DNA of 64,000 bases from CAVQCX01 sp963775335. Lineage in GTDB: Bacteria > Pseudomonadota > Gammaproteobacteria > Chromatiales > Chromatiaceae. Shown in pieces: positions 1 through 8,895 of this stretch (within the stretch, counting starts at the first letter, position 1; each line of letters begins with the position of its first letter). The DNA lies in NCBI GenBank assembly GCA_963775335.1, contig CAVZIJ010000003.1, forward strand, positions 558,001 to 622,000, in the 5' to 3' direction. The translations under genes and the position numbers were made by a program. The notes beneath the pieces are model-generated. The model worked only from the letters and a program-made list of their open reading frames with translations. It had not been told where the DNA came from and did not search any database.

Positions 1-554
1 TGGATCGCATCCACGCAAAAGAAGATATTGCGGGAACGACAGACGTGCCCGATCAAGCCGAGATTCACCCTGAAGCCGGTGGCGTACTGAACCGAGCTGA
101 CCGATACAAGTCGGGTGCGCCCGTCGCATCGGGCAAGCAAATCCTCTTCGGGGGAGCCCCCCGGGTCGAGCGACACCTCGCGCAGCTCCACGCCCTGGCT
201 TCGCAACGAGTCCCAGACGATACGGTTCGATGGAAACTCTCCCGCGAATATCACCACGTTGTCGCCAGGCGTCCACGCGAGGCCGTAAGCGACCATGGAC
301 AGCGCCTCGGAGGTGTTCTTCACCAGAGCGATATCGTTGGGCGATTGTGCGTTGATCAGGCGTGCCAGGCGCTCGCGTAGCCGTGCCTCCACGGCGAGCC
401 ACGCGGCGTAGTCCGCGGCCCCCCGGCGTCCGCACGCCTGGGCGAATTGCGTGACCGCTGCGACGGTACGGCGAGGCCAAGGTGCCACAGCGGCATGGTT
501 CAGGTAGACGATTCCAGGAGCTAGAGCGAGCTCGGTCTTGAGTAGGTTTTCCAT
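1..554 (-). CDS. Class V aminotransferase (partial, runs off the left edge)
   Basis: The reverse strand reads open from an ATG at 554 to the first base of the window, giving the first 184 residues with no stop. The start MENLLKTELALAPGIVYLNH followed by AVAPWP is typical of PLP-dependent class V aminotransferases (the cysteine desulfurase and isopenicillin N epimerase group). Further family-like pieces are VKNTSEALSMVAYGL (cofactor phosphate region), FAGEFPSNRIVWDSL, and SVSSVQYATGFRVNL before FFCVDAI, which should lead to the catalytic Asp and Lys beyond the edge. The PLP lysine itself is not in the window, so substrate (cysteine, kynurenine or another amino acid) cannot be decided. It is transcribed away from the neighbouring Ala/Pro-rich gene's stop, with a 355-bp gap upstream. 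Confidence 0.8.
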   Translation of the reverse strand, partial: MENLLKTELALAPGIVYLNHAAVAPWPRRTVAAVTQFAQACGRRGAADYAAWLAVEARLRERLARLINAQSPNDIALVKNTSEALSMVAYGLAWTPGDNVVIFAGEFPSNRIVWDSLRSQGVELREVSLDPGGSPEEDLLARCDGRTRLVSVSSVQYATGFRVNLGLIGHVCRSRNIFFCVDAI

Positions 555-909
555 CAGCGCGCGCTTGGAAAGGCACAGTGATGCGAGGGTACAGACCCCG
601 ACGGGCCGATGCCAGGGCTACCGGATCAGCCCCGATGCGGGAGTGCGCATAATGTATATTATGTTAAAAGACATCAGCGCCGGCATCGTTTGGCTTGGTA
701 TCTCCACACCCTCCGCCGATGCTGATATCTGGGAAACTCGGCCAAACGGTCGGTCGAAACGACAGGGCTCGGCGCTCAAAGCCTCGATCGCGAGGCCCCA
801 CAGCCGGGATTCGCAGAGCGGGCGTCGCGCTGGATACCCGGCGGGGGTGTGCCGGGGGCTCCTGTCGGAGATGGAAAGAGTCTGGGGCCGGACGGGAGAG
901 GTCGCAGCA
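555..909. other. Intergenic region upstream of the aminotransferase
   Basis: No gene is recognised here. The open frames on the plus strand are the antisense of the flanking genes and have no family-like content. The only notable piece is the AT-rich inverted repeat at 648-663, listed separately. Confidence 0.5.
648..663. promoter_or_regulatory. AT-rich inverted repeat, possible promoter or operator
   Basis: CATAAT and ATTATG form perfect 6-bp arms around a 4-base centre, inside an AT-rich patch (about 646-670) in otherwise G+C-rich DNA. It lies about 95 bp upstream of the aminotransferase start and could hold its -10 region or a repressor site. This is inference from position and composition only. 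Confidence 0.3.
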
Positions 910-2094
910 TCAATGGCCGGGCGGCAGGGGCGGCTGCGGGAGCAGCTCCGGGGCGAACACGCGCTCGATCGTACGCATCTCAGCGGGGGGCGCCGGGGGG
1001 AGCGGCGGTGGAGCGAAAGCGAGAGCAGCGGCTTGCGGTTGTGAAGGACTAGCGGGTGCCGGGGCTCTAGACACCTCCGGCGCTGCAGGCGCCTTCGGGC
1101 TTGTTTCCCGCGTAGGGGATGTCTCGCCCTGGGTACTGACCGTCTCCTGAGGCGCAGCAGGTGTGGTGCTCGCCGGTGGTTTCGGCGCCGCTTCGGGCGG
1201 AGTTGCGGCAGGCGGGGGAGGCGGAGCTTCTGCCTCGGTCAGCGCTTCGGGCGGCTGTGCCTCGGGCTTGGGCTCGGCGACGACGGTCCCCTGCCCCGCC
1301 GGAGCCGTTTTCGCGGCGCTCACATGGACAGGCGCCGCAGGCGATGCCGGCGCTTTCGCTACGGTGGGCGCAACCTGGGCAGCCGACTGCCCGGTCGCCT
1401 GCGTATGCTCGCTCGCGGGCGTGTGGGCCAGGGAGCGGATGTACATGAAGACCGCGACGACGATGACCAGGAAAAGGAGGATCGTGAGCGCAAAGGCTCT
1501 GCTCGAGGCGGGCTGTTCCTTCGGTACTTCTGACATGACGCTCCGCTCCGGCTCTTGAGGCAGCAGGCCCATGTCTGTCAGGCGCTGCTGGGCTTCTTGG
1601 ATAGGCTTGTTTCCCGCGGATTCCTGCGTAGCGGTGCGCTCGGGGCCGGGTGTCGATGCCTGGGACGAGGCAGCTCCGACGCTTGCGGCGGGAGCAGGTG
1701 CCGGTTCGGCAGCTACATCGGATGCCGGGCGCGACGATGAGGGAGCGGCGGAGGCAACTGGAACGGCTTTGTCGCCCGGCTCGGACGGGGGCTGGGCAGT
1801 CCCCGCTGGCGGGGAGCTTGCCGGAGAAGAGGTCTGCGCCCGCGCCTCTTCGGGCGACTCTCGCGGCGCATGCCCGGGCTCGGGAGCCACTGAAGTGACG
1901 GAATGGACCGCCGCCGCCTCGGCCGCGCCGGCGCCTGAGGCCTGTTTGTCGGCGGGCTTCTTAGCCGCAACCTTCTTGTTCGCTGGGGCCTTTTTGGCAG
2001 CGGCCCTCTTGGCCGTCTTTTTCTTGGTCGTCTTCTTGGCCGTCGGCTCGGTTCCCTCCGGCCCGGCTACCGGTCGATGCTCAGTGTCCGCCAT
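910..2094 (-). CDS. Ala/Pro-rich single-pass membrane protein with Lys-rich N-terminus
   Basis: A 394-residue protein of low complexity. Residues 19-50 are rich in Lys and Ala (KKTTKKKTAKRAAAKKAP), like the tails of bacterial histone H1-like proteins. Residues 55-195 are Ala/Pro/Ser-rich. A single clear membrane segment lies at about 201-220 (FALTILLFLVIVVAVFMYIR). The remaining 170 residues are again Pro/Ala-rich and end in PLPPGH. The layout suggests a basic cytoplasmic tail that could contact nucleic acid or phospholipid and a long, probably unfolded periplasmic tail, as in TonB-like or SPOR-anchor proteins, but no such domain is seen. Function unknown. The periodic low-complexity sequence makes the opposite strand look open as well; the membrane segment supports this strand. 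Confidence 0.6.
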   Translation of the reverse strand: MADTEHRPVAGPEGTEPTAKKTTKKKTAKRAAAKKAPANKKVAAKKPADKQASGAGAAEAAAVHSVTSVAPEPGHAPRESPEEARAQTSSPASSPPAGTAQPPSEPGDKAVPVASAAPSSSRPASDVAAEPAPAPAASVGAASSQASTPGPERTATQESAGNKPIQEAQQRLTDMGLLPQEPERSVMSEVPKEQPASSRAFALTILLFLVIVVAVFMYIRSLAHTPASEHTQATGQSAAQVAPTVAKAPASPAAPVHVSAAKTAPAGQGTVVAEPKPEAQPPEALTEAEAPPPPPAATPPEAAPKPPASTTPAAPQETVSTQGETSPTRETSPKAPAAPEVSRAPAPASPSQPQAAALAFAPPPLPPAPPAEMRTIERVFAPELLPQPPLPPGH

Positions 2095-2194
2095 CCTGTG
2101 GGTCCTCCGGTGTTGACTGGATCATCGGTATCGCAGAACCTCCGGTCGAATCAATCCTAGCACAACTGAAGGACACAGCCGCCGGCGGCACCGT

Positions 2195-2893
2195 TCAGCG
2201 CTGCGCGTTCTTGTCCAGCAGCCTGTCCAGAACCCAGCCCGTATCGCCCTTGCGCGACAGCACGATCTGGGTCCAGCCAGCTGAGGAGCGCAAGGCGCGC
2301 ACCTCGTCTCCGGCATTGAAGGTTGCAACGACCTTATGCCGGAGACCGGGTCCGTCCCGGACGTTGGTGGCGTTGCTCTTGACCGTACGACGAGTCGTGA
2401 GCCAATCGAGGTCGGATAGCTGGGCCAGATATGGCTCGATAACCGCGTCGTTCGCGGCAACCATCTTGCGAATGATGTCGCGGGCGTCCTCCTGGCCCTT
2501 CTTGGCGGCGGCCAGGTACCAGGTCAGCGCCTTTTCCGGGTCACGTTTGATCCCGTCGCCGTTGGTATAGGCAAGTCCCAGAGCCAGCTCGGCATCGACG
2601 TGTCCCTGCTTCGCGGCCTTGGTCCACCACTCGATCGCCGTCTTGACGTCCACAGGCATGCCGTGGCCGTTCGCGTGGAACCAGCCGATGCGATATTGAG
2701 CGTCGGCATAGCCCCTCTCGGCGAGGGGGTGCCAGTAGCAATAGGCCTCCGCATAATTGCCGCGATCGAGCGCTTGCAACCCGCGCGCGAAACGCTGCTC
2801 AAAGCTCGGTTGACCCGACTGGCCGCAAGCGGCCAGCGGTAGCAGGAGAAGCGCTGTGGAAAGCGCTCGCAGGCGCGTCTGCATAACGTGCAT
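2195..2893 (-). CDS. Lipoprotein with Sel1-like repeats and an SH3b domain
   Basis: A 232-residue protein with a lipoprotein signal peptide ending in LPLAAC, so the Cys near residue 23 should be lipidated and the protein anchored in the envelope. Residues about 35-145 hold Sel1-type tetratricopeptide-like repeats (YAEAYCYWHPLAERGYADAQ, AIEWWTKAAKQGHVDAELAL, ALTWYLAAAKKGQEDA). Residues about 172-228 look like a bacterial SH3 domain (ATNVRDGPGLRHKVVATFNA, GDTGWVLDRLL). Such proteins usually act as scaffolds or bind peptidoglycan. Two ATGs are possible, 2893 and 2884; a GGAG spaced 9 bases before the second favours 2884. Upstream is the thioinosine phosphorylase, about 70 bp away, on the same strand. 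Confidence 0.8.
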   Translation of the reverse strand: MHVMQTRLRALSTALLLLPLAACGQSGQPSFEQRFARGLQALDRGNYAEAYCYWHPLAERGYADAQYRIGWFHANGHGMPVDVKTAIEWWTKAAKQGHVDAELALGLAYTNGDGIKRDPEKALTWYLAAAKKGQEDARDIIRKMVAANDAVIEPYLAQLSDLDWLTTRRTVKSNATNVRDGPGLRHKVVATFNAGDEVRALRSSAGWTQIVLSRKGDTGWVLDRLLDKNAQR

Positions 2894-2965
2894 GCTCCGA
2901 TCCTGGCCGCGGAGCGGTCCCGGTGCCGGTTCTAGTTGTTGACAGGCGAGCGACGACTTCGCGGC

Positions 2966-3706
2966 TCAGAGCCCGATGAGAAGCTGCGCCAGCAGCCTGC
3001 GAGCCTGGCCCATGGCGCCCGAGAGCGTTCGCTCGATCTCCTCCATGGTAATCGGTCCCTGTCCCTTGCCGGCGGCCCAATTGGCGACGAGGGCGCAGCA
3101 GGCGTAGCACAGACCCAGCTCTCGGGCGAGAGCGGCCTCGGGCATGCCGGTCATCCCGACGAGATCACAGCCATCGCGCTCGAGGCGCACGATCTCCATG
3201 GCTGATTCCAATCGCGGGCCTTGGGTAGCCGCGTAGGTCCCGGCCCCCACGATCTCGATGCCAGCGTGCCGGGCCGCGTCGATCAGGCTTGCCCGCAACT
3301 CCGGGCAGTAAGGCTCGGTAAAGTCGATATGGGTGACTTCGGTGAGATCCGTCTCGAAAACCGTATGATCGCGCCCGTAAGTGTAGTCGATGATCTGGTC
3401 GGGTATCACAATGGTCCCCGGTGCCATCACCGACGTGATGCCGCCCACGGCGGCCATGGCAACGACGCGGCTGACTCCGGCGTGCGCAAGGGCCCAGATG
3501 TTGGCTCGGTAGTTGATCTTATGCGGAGGAATCGTGTGTCCCGGCCCATGTCGCGGCAGGAACACGACGCTGCGACCTTGCAATGTTCCGCGGGTGAGCG
3601 GTGCGGAGGCCTCACCGAAGGGCGTGCGCACGACCTCGCGCGAGGTGATCTCGAGTCCTTCGAGCCGAGTGAATCCCGAGCCTCCGATAATCGCCAAGTC
3701 TGTCAT
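2966..3706 (-). CDS. S-methyl-5'-thioinosine / S-methyl-5'-thioadenosine phosphorylase
   Basis: Member of the purine nucleoside phosphorylase superfamily, MTA/MTI phosphorylase branch. It begins MTDLAIIGGSGF, the phosphate-binding Gly-rich start, and has FLPRHGPGHTIPPHKINYRA, the phosphate and nucleoside region. AAVGGI and the substrate region LVGMTGMPEAALARELG also fit. Gammaproteobacteria such as Pseudomonas carry a methylthioinosine-specific form beside nagZ; the same neighbours here (hpt and nagZ upstream on the same strand) support that use: methylthioinosine gives hypoxanthine, which Hpt converts to IMP. The ATG at 3706 is chosen over a TTG six codons upstream because the family starts here. 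Methylthioadenosine specificity cannot be excluded from sequence alone. Confidence 0.85.
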   Translation of the reverse strand: MTDLAIIGGSGFTRLEGLEITSREVVRTPFGEASAPLTRGTLQGRSVVFLPRHGPGHTIPPHKINYRANIWALAHAGVSRVVAMAAVGGITSVMAPGTIVIPDQIIDYTYGRDHTVFETDLTEVTHIDFTEPYCPELRASLIDAARHAGIEIVGAGTYAATQGPRLESAMEIVRLERDGCDLVGMTGMPEAALARELGLCYACCALVANWAAGKGQGPITMEEIERTLSGAMGQARRLLAQLLIGL

Positions 3707-3739
3707 CGTTATCTCTAGCAGCAAAATACCTGAGTTGGG

Positions 3740-4432
3740 TCAGATGCCCGGAAAGCTACGCTGCGGGGCCGCGTCCTGCCCGCAAAGGCAAGCAACGCAG
3801 GCAGCTCCCTCGCGCAGCGCGTCATTGACCGCGGGTCCGACGGCGCGGCGGGTCAACAGGCTTGGCGGTGCCGGCGCCAGGAGCGCTTGGGCAGCGGCCG
3901 GACTTCCGTCGAGCCAAAGGGCGAACCTTTCCCGTTCGAGGATGACGGGCATGCGCTCGTGCACTTCCGCGACGATCGCGTTGGCGGTCGTGGTCAAGAT
4001 GGCGCAGGTCGCCAGATCCGCGCCGTCGGGCCCCCGCCAGGTTTCCCAGAGACCGGCGAAAACGCACAGGCGACCATCGGCGCGCGAGAAATAATAGGGC
4101 CTTCTCGCTGGACGGTCAGTCCACTCGAAAAATCCGCTTGCGGGCACGAGACAACGCCGTTGGCGGAACGCCTCCCGGAACGAAGGTTTCTGCGCGGCCG
4201 TTTCCGACCGCGCATTGATCAATCGGGAGCCCGCCGTCGCATCTCTGGTCCAGCTCGGGACCAGGCCCCAGCGCACCGGCACGCACTCCCGGGTCCCGCC
4301 TGCGAGCCGCACCACCAGGACTGACTGCCCCGGCGCAATGTTGTAACGCGGCGGCGGCGATCGGTCGAGCCCGACCCCGAGCTCCGTCTGGATCTCGCTA
4401 TTCGAGGCGTATAGGGAAAACCTGCCGCACAT
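3740..4432 (-). CDS. SRAP / HMCES-family abasic-site protein (YedK-like)
   Basis: The protein starts MCGRFSLYAS. Removal of Met exposes Cys2, the catalytic residue that forms a thiazolidine crosslink with abasic sites in single-stranded DNA. Other family blocks are INARSETAAQKPSFREAF, RRCLVPASGFFEW, and VHERMPVILERE carrying the active-site His. Length about 230 residues is normal. The start at 4432 is fixed by the need for MCGR at the N-terminus, so the longer reading from 4450 is rejected. It protects replication forks and is often SOS-linked; no LexA box was recognised upstream. It lies between the phosphorylase and hpt, with a 236-bp gap to hpt. Confidence 0.92.
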   Translation of the reverse strand: MCGRFSLYASNSEIQTELGVGLDRSPPPRYNIAPGQSVLVVRLAGGTRECVPVRWGLVPSWTRDATAGSRLINARSETAAQKPSFREAFRQRRCLVPASGFFEWTDRPARRPYYFSRADGRLCVFAGLWETWRGPDGADLATCAILTTTANAIVAEVHERMPVILERERFALWLDGSPAAAQALLAPAPPSLLTRRAVGPAVNDALREGAACVACLCGQDAAPQRSFPGI

Positions 4433-4668
4433 AGCTCGGATGATATCCAAGGGCTGGCAGCCCTGCCAGGCGTTGCCGCCCTCCCCTCGTGCTCATTAGA
4501 ACGTACCCCAGGATTCCCCGCGAGCCGCGTTTCGGACGCAACCCCTTGGGGACCGGGCGGGGCCTCGTTGCGGCTCGCGCCTGTAGCAATGGCTTCACCA
4601 GGCTCGGCGCGTCGCGCCATGGGCCAAACTCGCCGCGGTCGCGGCCCCGGGGAATGATGAGATACGTG

Positions 4669-5220
4669 CTACTCATTGACGGCAAAGATGCCGGGGGCGT
4701 TTCTGAGATAGCCCTTGTAATCCATCCCGTAGCCGAAGACGTAGCGGTCCTCGACCTCCACCCCGAAAAAGTCCGCCTTCACTCCGACGCCCCGGTCGTG
4801 GAGCTTGACGGCAAGCACGGCGGTGCAGATCTCGCTCGCTCCCTGGCTGTGGCATTCGCCGATCAGGGCATCAAGGGTGTATCCCTCGTCGAGGATGTCG
4901 TCGACGATCAACACCGACCGGCCCTGCATCGGCTCGTTCTGGCGTTTGACCCAGCGCAGCTCTCCGCCTTGGGTCTGGCCACGGTAGCGGGTCGCATGGA
5001 TGTAGTCGAGCTGCATCGGGAAATCCAGCCGGCTCACCAGGCGCCCGAAAGGCACGAGCCCGCCGTTCATCACGCAGAGCACCAGCGGATTGCGGCCTTC
5101 CAGACGAGACCAGATCTCTCCGGCCATCCGGTCTAAGGCTTGCTCGAGCTGATCCAGGCTGTAGAGGCGATCGGCCTTGCGATAGACGGCGAGCGCCTCT
5201 TCCGGGGATATGGACATCAT
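4669..5220 (-). CDS. hpt: Hypoxanthine-guanine phosphoribosyltransferase
   Basis: Transfers phosphoribose from PRPP to hypoxanthine or guanine. The type I PRPP-binding loop VLIVDDILDEGYTL is clear. LCVMNGGLVPFGRLVSRLDF is the first substrate loop, and DRYVFGYGMDYKGYLRNAPG is the typical C-terminal purine-binding stretch. Length 183 residues fits the family. Two adjacent ATGs (5220 and 5217) follow GAGGAACGG; the longer reading from 5346 adds a non-homologous tail and is rejected. With the thioinosine phosphorylase downstream on the same strand it forms a purine salvage pair. Confidence 0.93.
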   Translation of the reverse strand: MMSISPEEALAVYRKADRLYSLDQLEQALDRMAGEIWSRLEGRNPLVLCVMNGGLVPFGRLVSRLDFPMQLDYIHATRYRGQTQGGELRWVKRQNEPMQGRSVLIVDDILDEGYTLDALIGECHSQGASEICTAVLAVKLHDRGVGVKADFFGVEVEDRYVFGYGMDYKGYLRNAPGIFAVNE

Positions 5221-5385
5221 CCGTTCCTCAGGTCGGGTTGTGACACCGCAAGAGCCCGTGGCCGAGCTTTGCGCCGCCGCGGTTGTGCCGAGCCCGCATT
5301 TGTCGGCAAGCTGCCACCGTGGCGCGCGGTTTGTATGCCCGCGCATCTCGACCGCCGCACAATGAGCGCTGGTGAGAAATGCGAG

Positions 5386-6432
5386 CTAGAGATCCAGCGA
5401 CATGGCCGGGGACTCGTCGTACTCGGCCAGCAGATGGATGGCGGACTGCCAGCGCGCATCCAGGTGCAGCTGCTCTCGGGTCATACCGGCGCGTCCGTGC
5501 ATCCTCACCAAACGCATCTGGGCCACGGGATCTGCATAGTCGGCCAGCTCCTCCAACACCGCTATGGCCCCGGGGCGATCGTTGCAGACGAGAATCATAT
5601 CGCAGCCCGCCTGCAGCGCCGCGCGAGCTCGGCTCCCGTAATCACCCGCCTCCGAAGCGGCCGCCATGCCGAGATCGTCGCTGAAGACCACGCCCTGGAA
5701 TCCCAGGCGCTGACGAAGGATCCGCTGCAGCCAGTAGTGCGAAAAGCCCGCCGGGCGGCTGTCGGCCTGCTCGTAGATAACGTGGGCCGGCATGATCGCT
5801 TCCAGCCCCAGCCGAATCATTCGCTCGAAAGGGAGGAGATCGTCCGCGAGCAGGTCCTCGAGCCGACGCCGGTCCACCGGCAGCTCCAGGTGCGAGTCCT
5901 CCCCTACTCCACCGTGACCAGGAAAGTGCTTGGCCACGCTCGCCATCCCGGCCTCCCGGGCGCCGGTCTGCCAAGCATGGGCAAGCTCGGAGACTACTAG
6001 CGGGGCCGCGTGGAATGCCCGATCGCCGATGACGCGGCTGATGCCCCGCCCGAGGTCGAGGACCGGGGCCAAGCTGAAGTCGACCCCTACACAGCGCAGC
6101 TCCGCCGCCATGAGCCAGCCCAGCTCACGGGCAGCCTTGCGTGCCATGTCGGGGTGGCCGTCGTGCAGCTGTCCAAGCCAAGCGGCGGGGGGCAAACGGG
6201 TGAATCCGTCGCGAAAGCGCTGGACGCGACCGCCTTCCTGATCGACGGCAACCAACAGGGTCGGACGGCGCAATCCATGGATGTCGTCGACGAGCCGGCG
6301 AGCCTGCTCCGGGCTCTCGTAATTGCGGGAGAACAGGATGACGCCACCGACGGCTGGATGCAGCAACAGCTCGCGCTCTTCCGGCGTCAGCGTCTTGCCG
6401 TCGAGGTCCAGCATGAGTGGGCCGTGAGACAT
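5386..6432 (-). CDS. nagZ: Beta-N-acetylhexosaminidase of peptidoglycan recycling
   Basis: Cytoplasmic glycoside hydrolase family 3 enzyme that removes GlcNAc from anhydromuropeptides during cell-wall recycling. It begins MSHGPLMLDLDGKTLTPEE and has VAVDQEGGRVQRFRDGFTRL. The signature KHFPGHG at residues 168-174 is followed by DSH at 179-181, the Asp-His dyad, and FSDDLGM holds the nucleophile Asp. The length of 348 residues is usual. There is no signal peptide, as expected. It sits with hpt downstream and an L,D-transpeptidase upstream, so two neighbouring genes concern peptidoglycan. Confidence 0.95.
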   Translation of the reverse strand: MSHGPLMLDLDGKTLTPEERELLLHPAVGGVILFSRNYESPEQARRLVDDIHGLRRPTLLVAVDQEGGRVQRFRDGFTRLPPAAWLGQLHDGHPDMARKAARELGWLMAAELRCVGVDFSLAPVLDLGRGISRVIGDRAFHAAPLVVSELAHAWQTGAREAGMASVAKHFPGHGGVGEDSHLELPVDRRRLEDLLADDLLPFERMIRLGLEAIMPAHVIYEQADSRPAGFSHYWLQRILRQRLGFQGVVFSDDLGMAAASEAGDYGSRARAALQAGCDMILVCNDRPGAIAVLEELADYADPVAQMRLVRMHGRAGMTREQLHLDARWQSAIHLLAEYDESPAMSLDL

Positions 6433-6521
6433 GGGGCGAGTATCCGGAAGGGAGACGGCGAAGTATGTTAGCGCTTTCTCAGGGCCCGTGGACCTGGCGG
6501 GCGGCGGCGGTCCTGGAGCGG

Positions 6522-7025
6522 CTAGGGAAATGGGTCCGCGAAGGACTCGCGGATGTCCACGGGGGTGCCCGCAGAAACCCGCTCGAACAAATCCAGCAGA
6601 TCGTCATTGCGCATCCGGATGCAGCCGTGGGATCGGGGCGTGCCCATGGGCTCCGTGTCGGGACACCCATGGATGTAGATGAATCGCTTGAGGGTGTCGA
6701 CCAGGCCGCCACGGTTGCGCCCGGGCTCGCTGCCGGTCAGCCAGAGAATGCGGGTCAGGATCCAATCGCGCCTGGGCTGGCGGGCTGCGAGCGCCTCGGA
6801 ATAGATCTCGCCCGTGGGACGCCGCCCCACGAATACGGTCCCCGAGGGGCAATCGGCCCCGATCTTGATGCGGATGCGATGCAGACCGCAGGGCGTGCAG
6901 CCGCTGCCCACCGCCTCGCCGACACCCTTGGCGGCGGTGGAGACCCGGTAGATCCTCCGCAGCATCGAACCGTCGGCGAGGCGCAGCTCCTGCCGCGCGA
7001 TATCGATCTCGAGGTGCTCAGTCAT
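6522..7025 (-). CDS. L,D-transpeptidase (YkuD fold)
   Basis: The catalytic motif SHGCIRM is present, preceded by IYIHGCPDTEPMGTPR, giving the His and Cys of YkuD-type L,D-transpeptidases. These enzymes make 3-3 crosslinks or attach proteins to peptidoglycan. The protein is about 167 residues from the ATG at 7025 (MTEHLEIDIARQELRL, a normal YkuD start). No signal peptide or membrane segment is visible, so export is not explained; a TTG at 7085 would add 20 residues that are not signal-like. It is next to nagZ and the CYTH gene on the same strand. Confidence 0.82.
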   Translation of the reverse strand: MTEHLEIDIARQELRLADGSMLRRIYRVSTAAKGVGEAVGSGCTPCGLHRIRIKIGADCPSGTVFVGRRPTGEIYSEALAARQPRRDWILTRILWLTGSEPGRNRGGLVDTLKRFIYIHGCPDTEPMGTPRSHGCIRMRNDDLLDLFERVSAGTPVDIRESFADPFP

Positions 7026-7078
7026 GGCGTTCGGCGGCTTCGGCACGCGATCGGAGGGGCCGCTTCGCCGGCCACGGA

Positions 7079-7546
7079 CTACCAATCGCGAAACGGATGA
7101 TGGACCAGGTTGACATTGAGATAGCGTGGGTCATGAGAGACCTCCTCGCCAGCCCAGTCGGGCAGCTCGAAAGGCTCGTCCTCGGACTGCAGCTCTATCT
7201 CGGCCACCACCAGACCTTCATTGGCCCCGGAAAAGACGTCGATCTCCCAGACGTGCTCGCCATGCCTGACCAGATAGCGAATCTTGTCGATACAAGGCTG
7301 CTGCACCAAAGTGTCGAACATCTCCTCGGCATCCTGGACCGGGATCGGGTATTCGAATTCGTCCCGGCGGATGCCCAGGTGGGCGCTCTTGACGTTGAGA
7401 AAGGCCTTGCCGCCGCCGATGCGCACGCGCACCGAGACATTGGACTGGTTGGCGAGGTAGCCCTGCCGGTAGCCGGTCTCGGAAAAGGCTTGGCCCCGCC
7501 ATGCCTCGCCGATGACCAGGAACTTGCGCTCGATCTCCACGCCCAT
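7079..7546 (-). CDS. CYTH-domain protein (probable triphosphatase)
   Basis: The protein starts MGVEIERKFLV, with the ExExK signature (EIERK) of the CYTH fold, which binds triphosphate in a metal-lined beta tunnel. Alternating charged strands follow: VSVRVRIGGGKAFLNVKS, FEYPIPVQDAEEMFD, IDKIRYLVRHGEHVWEIDVF, LVVAEIELQSEDEPFELPDW. These are the usual tunnel strands of short bacterial CYTH proteins of about 155 residues, many of which hydrolyse inorganic triphosphate. The ATG at 7546 is chosen because family members start at this Met. The stop of rlmD is 20 bases upstream, so the two are probably co-transcribed. Confidence 0.88.
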   Translation of the reverse strand: MGVEIERKFLVIGEAWRGQAFSETGYRQGYLANQSNVSVRVRIGGGKAFLNVKSAHLGIRRDEFEYPIPVQDAEEMFDTLVQQPCIDKIRYLVRHGEHVWEIDVFSGANEGLVVAEIELQSEDEPFELPDWAGEEVSHDPRYLNVNLVHHPFRDW

Positions 7547-7565
7547 GGGTCGGTATTCCGCGGCC

Positions 7566-8894
7566 TCAGGCCCGCTCCAGCACCGCAATCGACTCGATAT
7601 GTCCGGTGTGCGGAAACATGTCCATGACCCCTGCGGCAGTCAGCCTGAAGCCCAGGTCGCGGACCAGCGTTCCGAGGTCCCGGGCCAGGGTCCCCGGATA
7701 GCAGGAGATGTAGACCAGCCGCTCTGGCCCCAGCATGGGGATGTAGGGCAGTACCTCCGCGGCACCGCTGCGCGGCGGATCCAGCAGCAGCTTGTCGAAG
7801 CGCTGCCGCAGCCAGGGCTCGTTCTGCAGGGGCTGGTAGAGGTTGGCCGAGAAGAAGGCCACGTTGCCCAGGCCATTGGCGGTCGCATTCTCTCGCGCAC
7901 GCGCGACCAGGCCCGGATCGCCCTCCACCCCGACGACCTCGCCCGCGCGGCGTGCGAGGGGCAGCGTGAAATTTCCGAGGCCGCAGAACAGATCCAGCAC
8001 ACGATCCTCCGGGGCTGGCGCGAGCAGCTCGATTGCGCGATCCACCATGACGTGGTTCAGATCCAGGTTGACCTGAGTGAAGTCCAGGGGCAGAAAATGC
8101 AGGCGCACGTCGAATGAGGGGAGCCGGTAGCTCAGCCGAACCCCGCGCCCGTCGAGGGGGCTCACCGTCTCTGGTCCCCCTTGCTGGAGGTAGATCTCGA
8201 GATCGTGGTCCTCGCCGAATGCCGCAAGGCGGGCGGTGTCGGACTGGGACAGCGGCGCGAGCAGGCGCAGCACCAACACCGCGTGCTCATCGCCGACGGC
8301 GACCTCGATCTGCGGAATGCGGTCCCGCACCGACAGGTCTGCCACCAGCTCGCCGAGCTGCCCGACGATCCCCCCGACCCGGGGATGGAGCACTTCGCAG
8401 CGAGCAACGTCCGTAACGAAGCTCGATCCGCGCTCCCGGAATCCGACCAACACCTTCCCCTTCTTCTCGACCAGCTTGACACCCAGGCGGGCCTTGCGCC
8501 GGTAGCCCCACAAGGTGTCGCCGGTCAGTGGCGGAAGGATCTCCTCGGGGATGACGCCGCCGATGCGCTCGAGCGCATCGAGCATGGCCCGCTGCTTGGC
8601 CGCGACCTGGGCGCGCGGCGCCAGGTGCTGCAGGCTGCAGCCGCCGCAGACTCCGAAGTGGGCGCAGCGCGGCTGGACCCTGTCGGGAGACGCCTCGAGG
8701 ATCTGCTCGACCCGCCCTTCGTCGTACCGGCGCTGCAGCCGGGTGTATGCGAAGCGCACACGCTCACCCGCCAACGCCCCCTGGACGAACACGGCCTTGC
8801 CTTCGACATGGGTCACGCCGCGGCCGTCGTGACTCAGGGATTCTATGACCGCCTCGCGAGGCTCCGGCAGGGGCTTGCGGTGTCTGGCGCCCAT
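7566..8894 (-). CDS. rlmD: 23S rRNA (uracil-1939 C5)-methyltransferase
   Basis: A TrmA/RumA-type RNA uracil methyltransferase of 442 residues. An N-terminal TRAM-like domain (IESLSHDGRGVTHVEGKAVF) is followed by the Cys cluster CAHFGVCGGCSLQHL that binds a 4Fe-4S centre. The SAM-binding motif is VLDLFCGLGNFTLPLA. LLLDPPRSGA and ISCYPGTLARDL carry the catalytic region, with the nucleophilic Cys in SCYP (more often SCNP in homologues). The first ATG is accepted. It is followed by the CYTH gene and preceded directly by the exonuclease gene (1 base between them). Confidence 0.93.
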   Translation of the reverse strand: MGARHRKPLPEPREAVIESLSHDGRGVTHVEGKAVFVQGALAGERVRFAYTRLQRRYDEGRVEQILEASPDRVQPRCAHFGVCGGCSLQHLAPRAQVAAKQRAMLDALERIGGVIPEEILPPLTGDTLWGYRRKARLGVKLVEKKGKVLVGFRERGSSFVTDVARCEVLHPRVGGIVGQLGELVADLSVRDRIPQIEVAVGDEHAVLVLRLLAPLSQSDTARLAAFGEDHDLEIYLQQGGPETVSPLDGRGVRLSYRLPSFDVRLHFLPLDFTQVNLDLNHVMVDRAIELLAPAPEDRVLDLFCGLGNFTLPLARRAGEVVGVEGDPGLVARARENATANGLGNVAFFSANLYQPLQNEPWLRQRFDKLLLDPPRSGAAEVLPYIPMLGPERLVYISCYPGTLARDLGTLVRDLGFRLTAAGVMDMFPHTGHIESIAVLERA

Positions 8895-8895
8895 A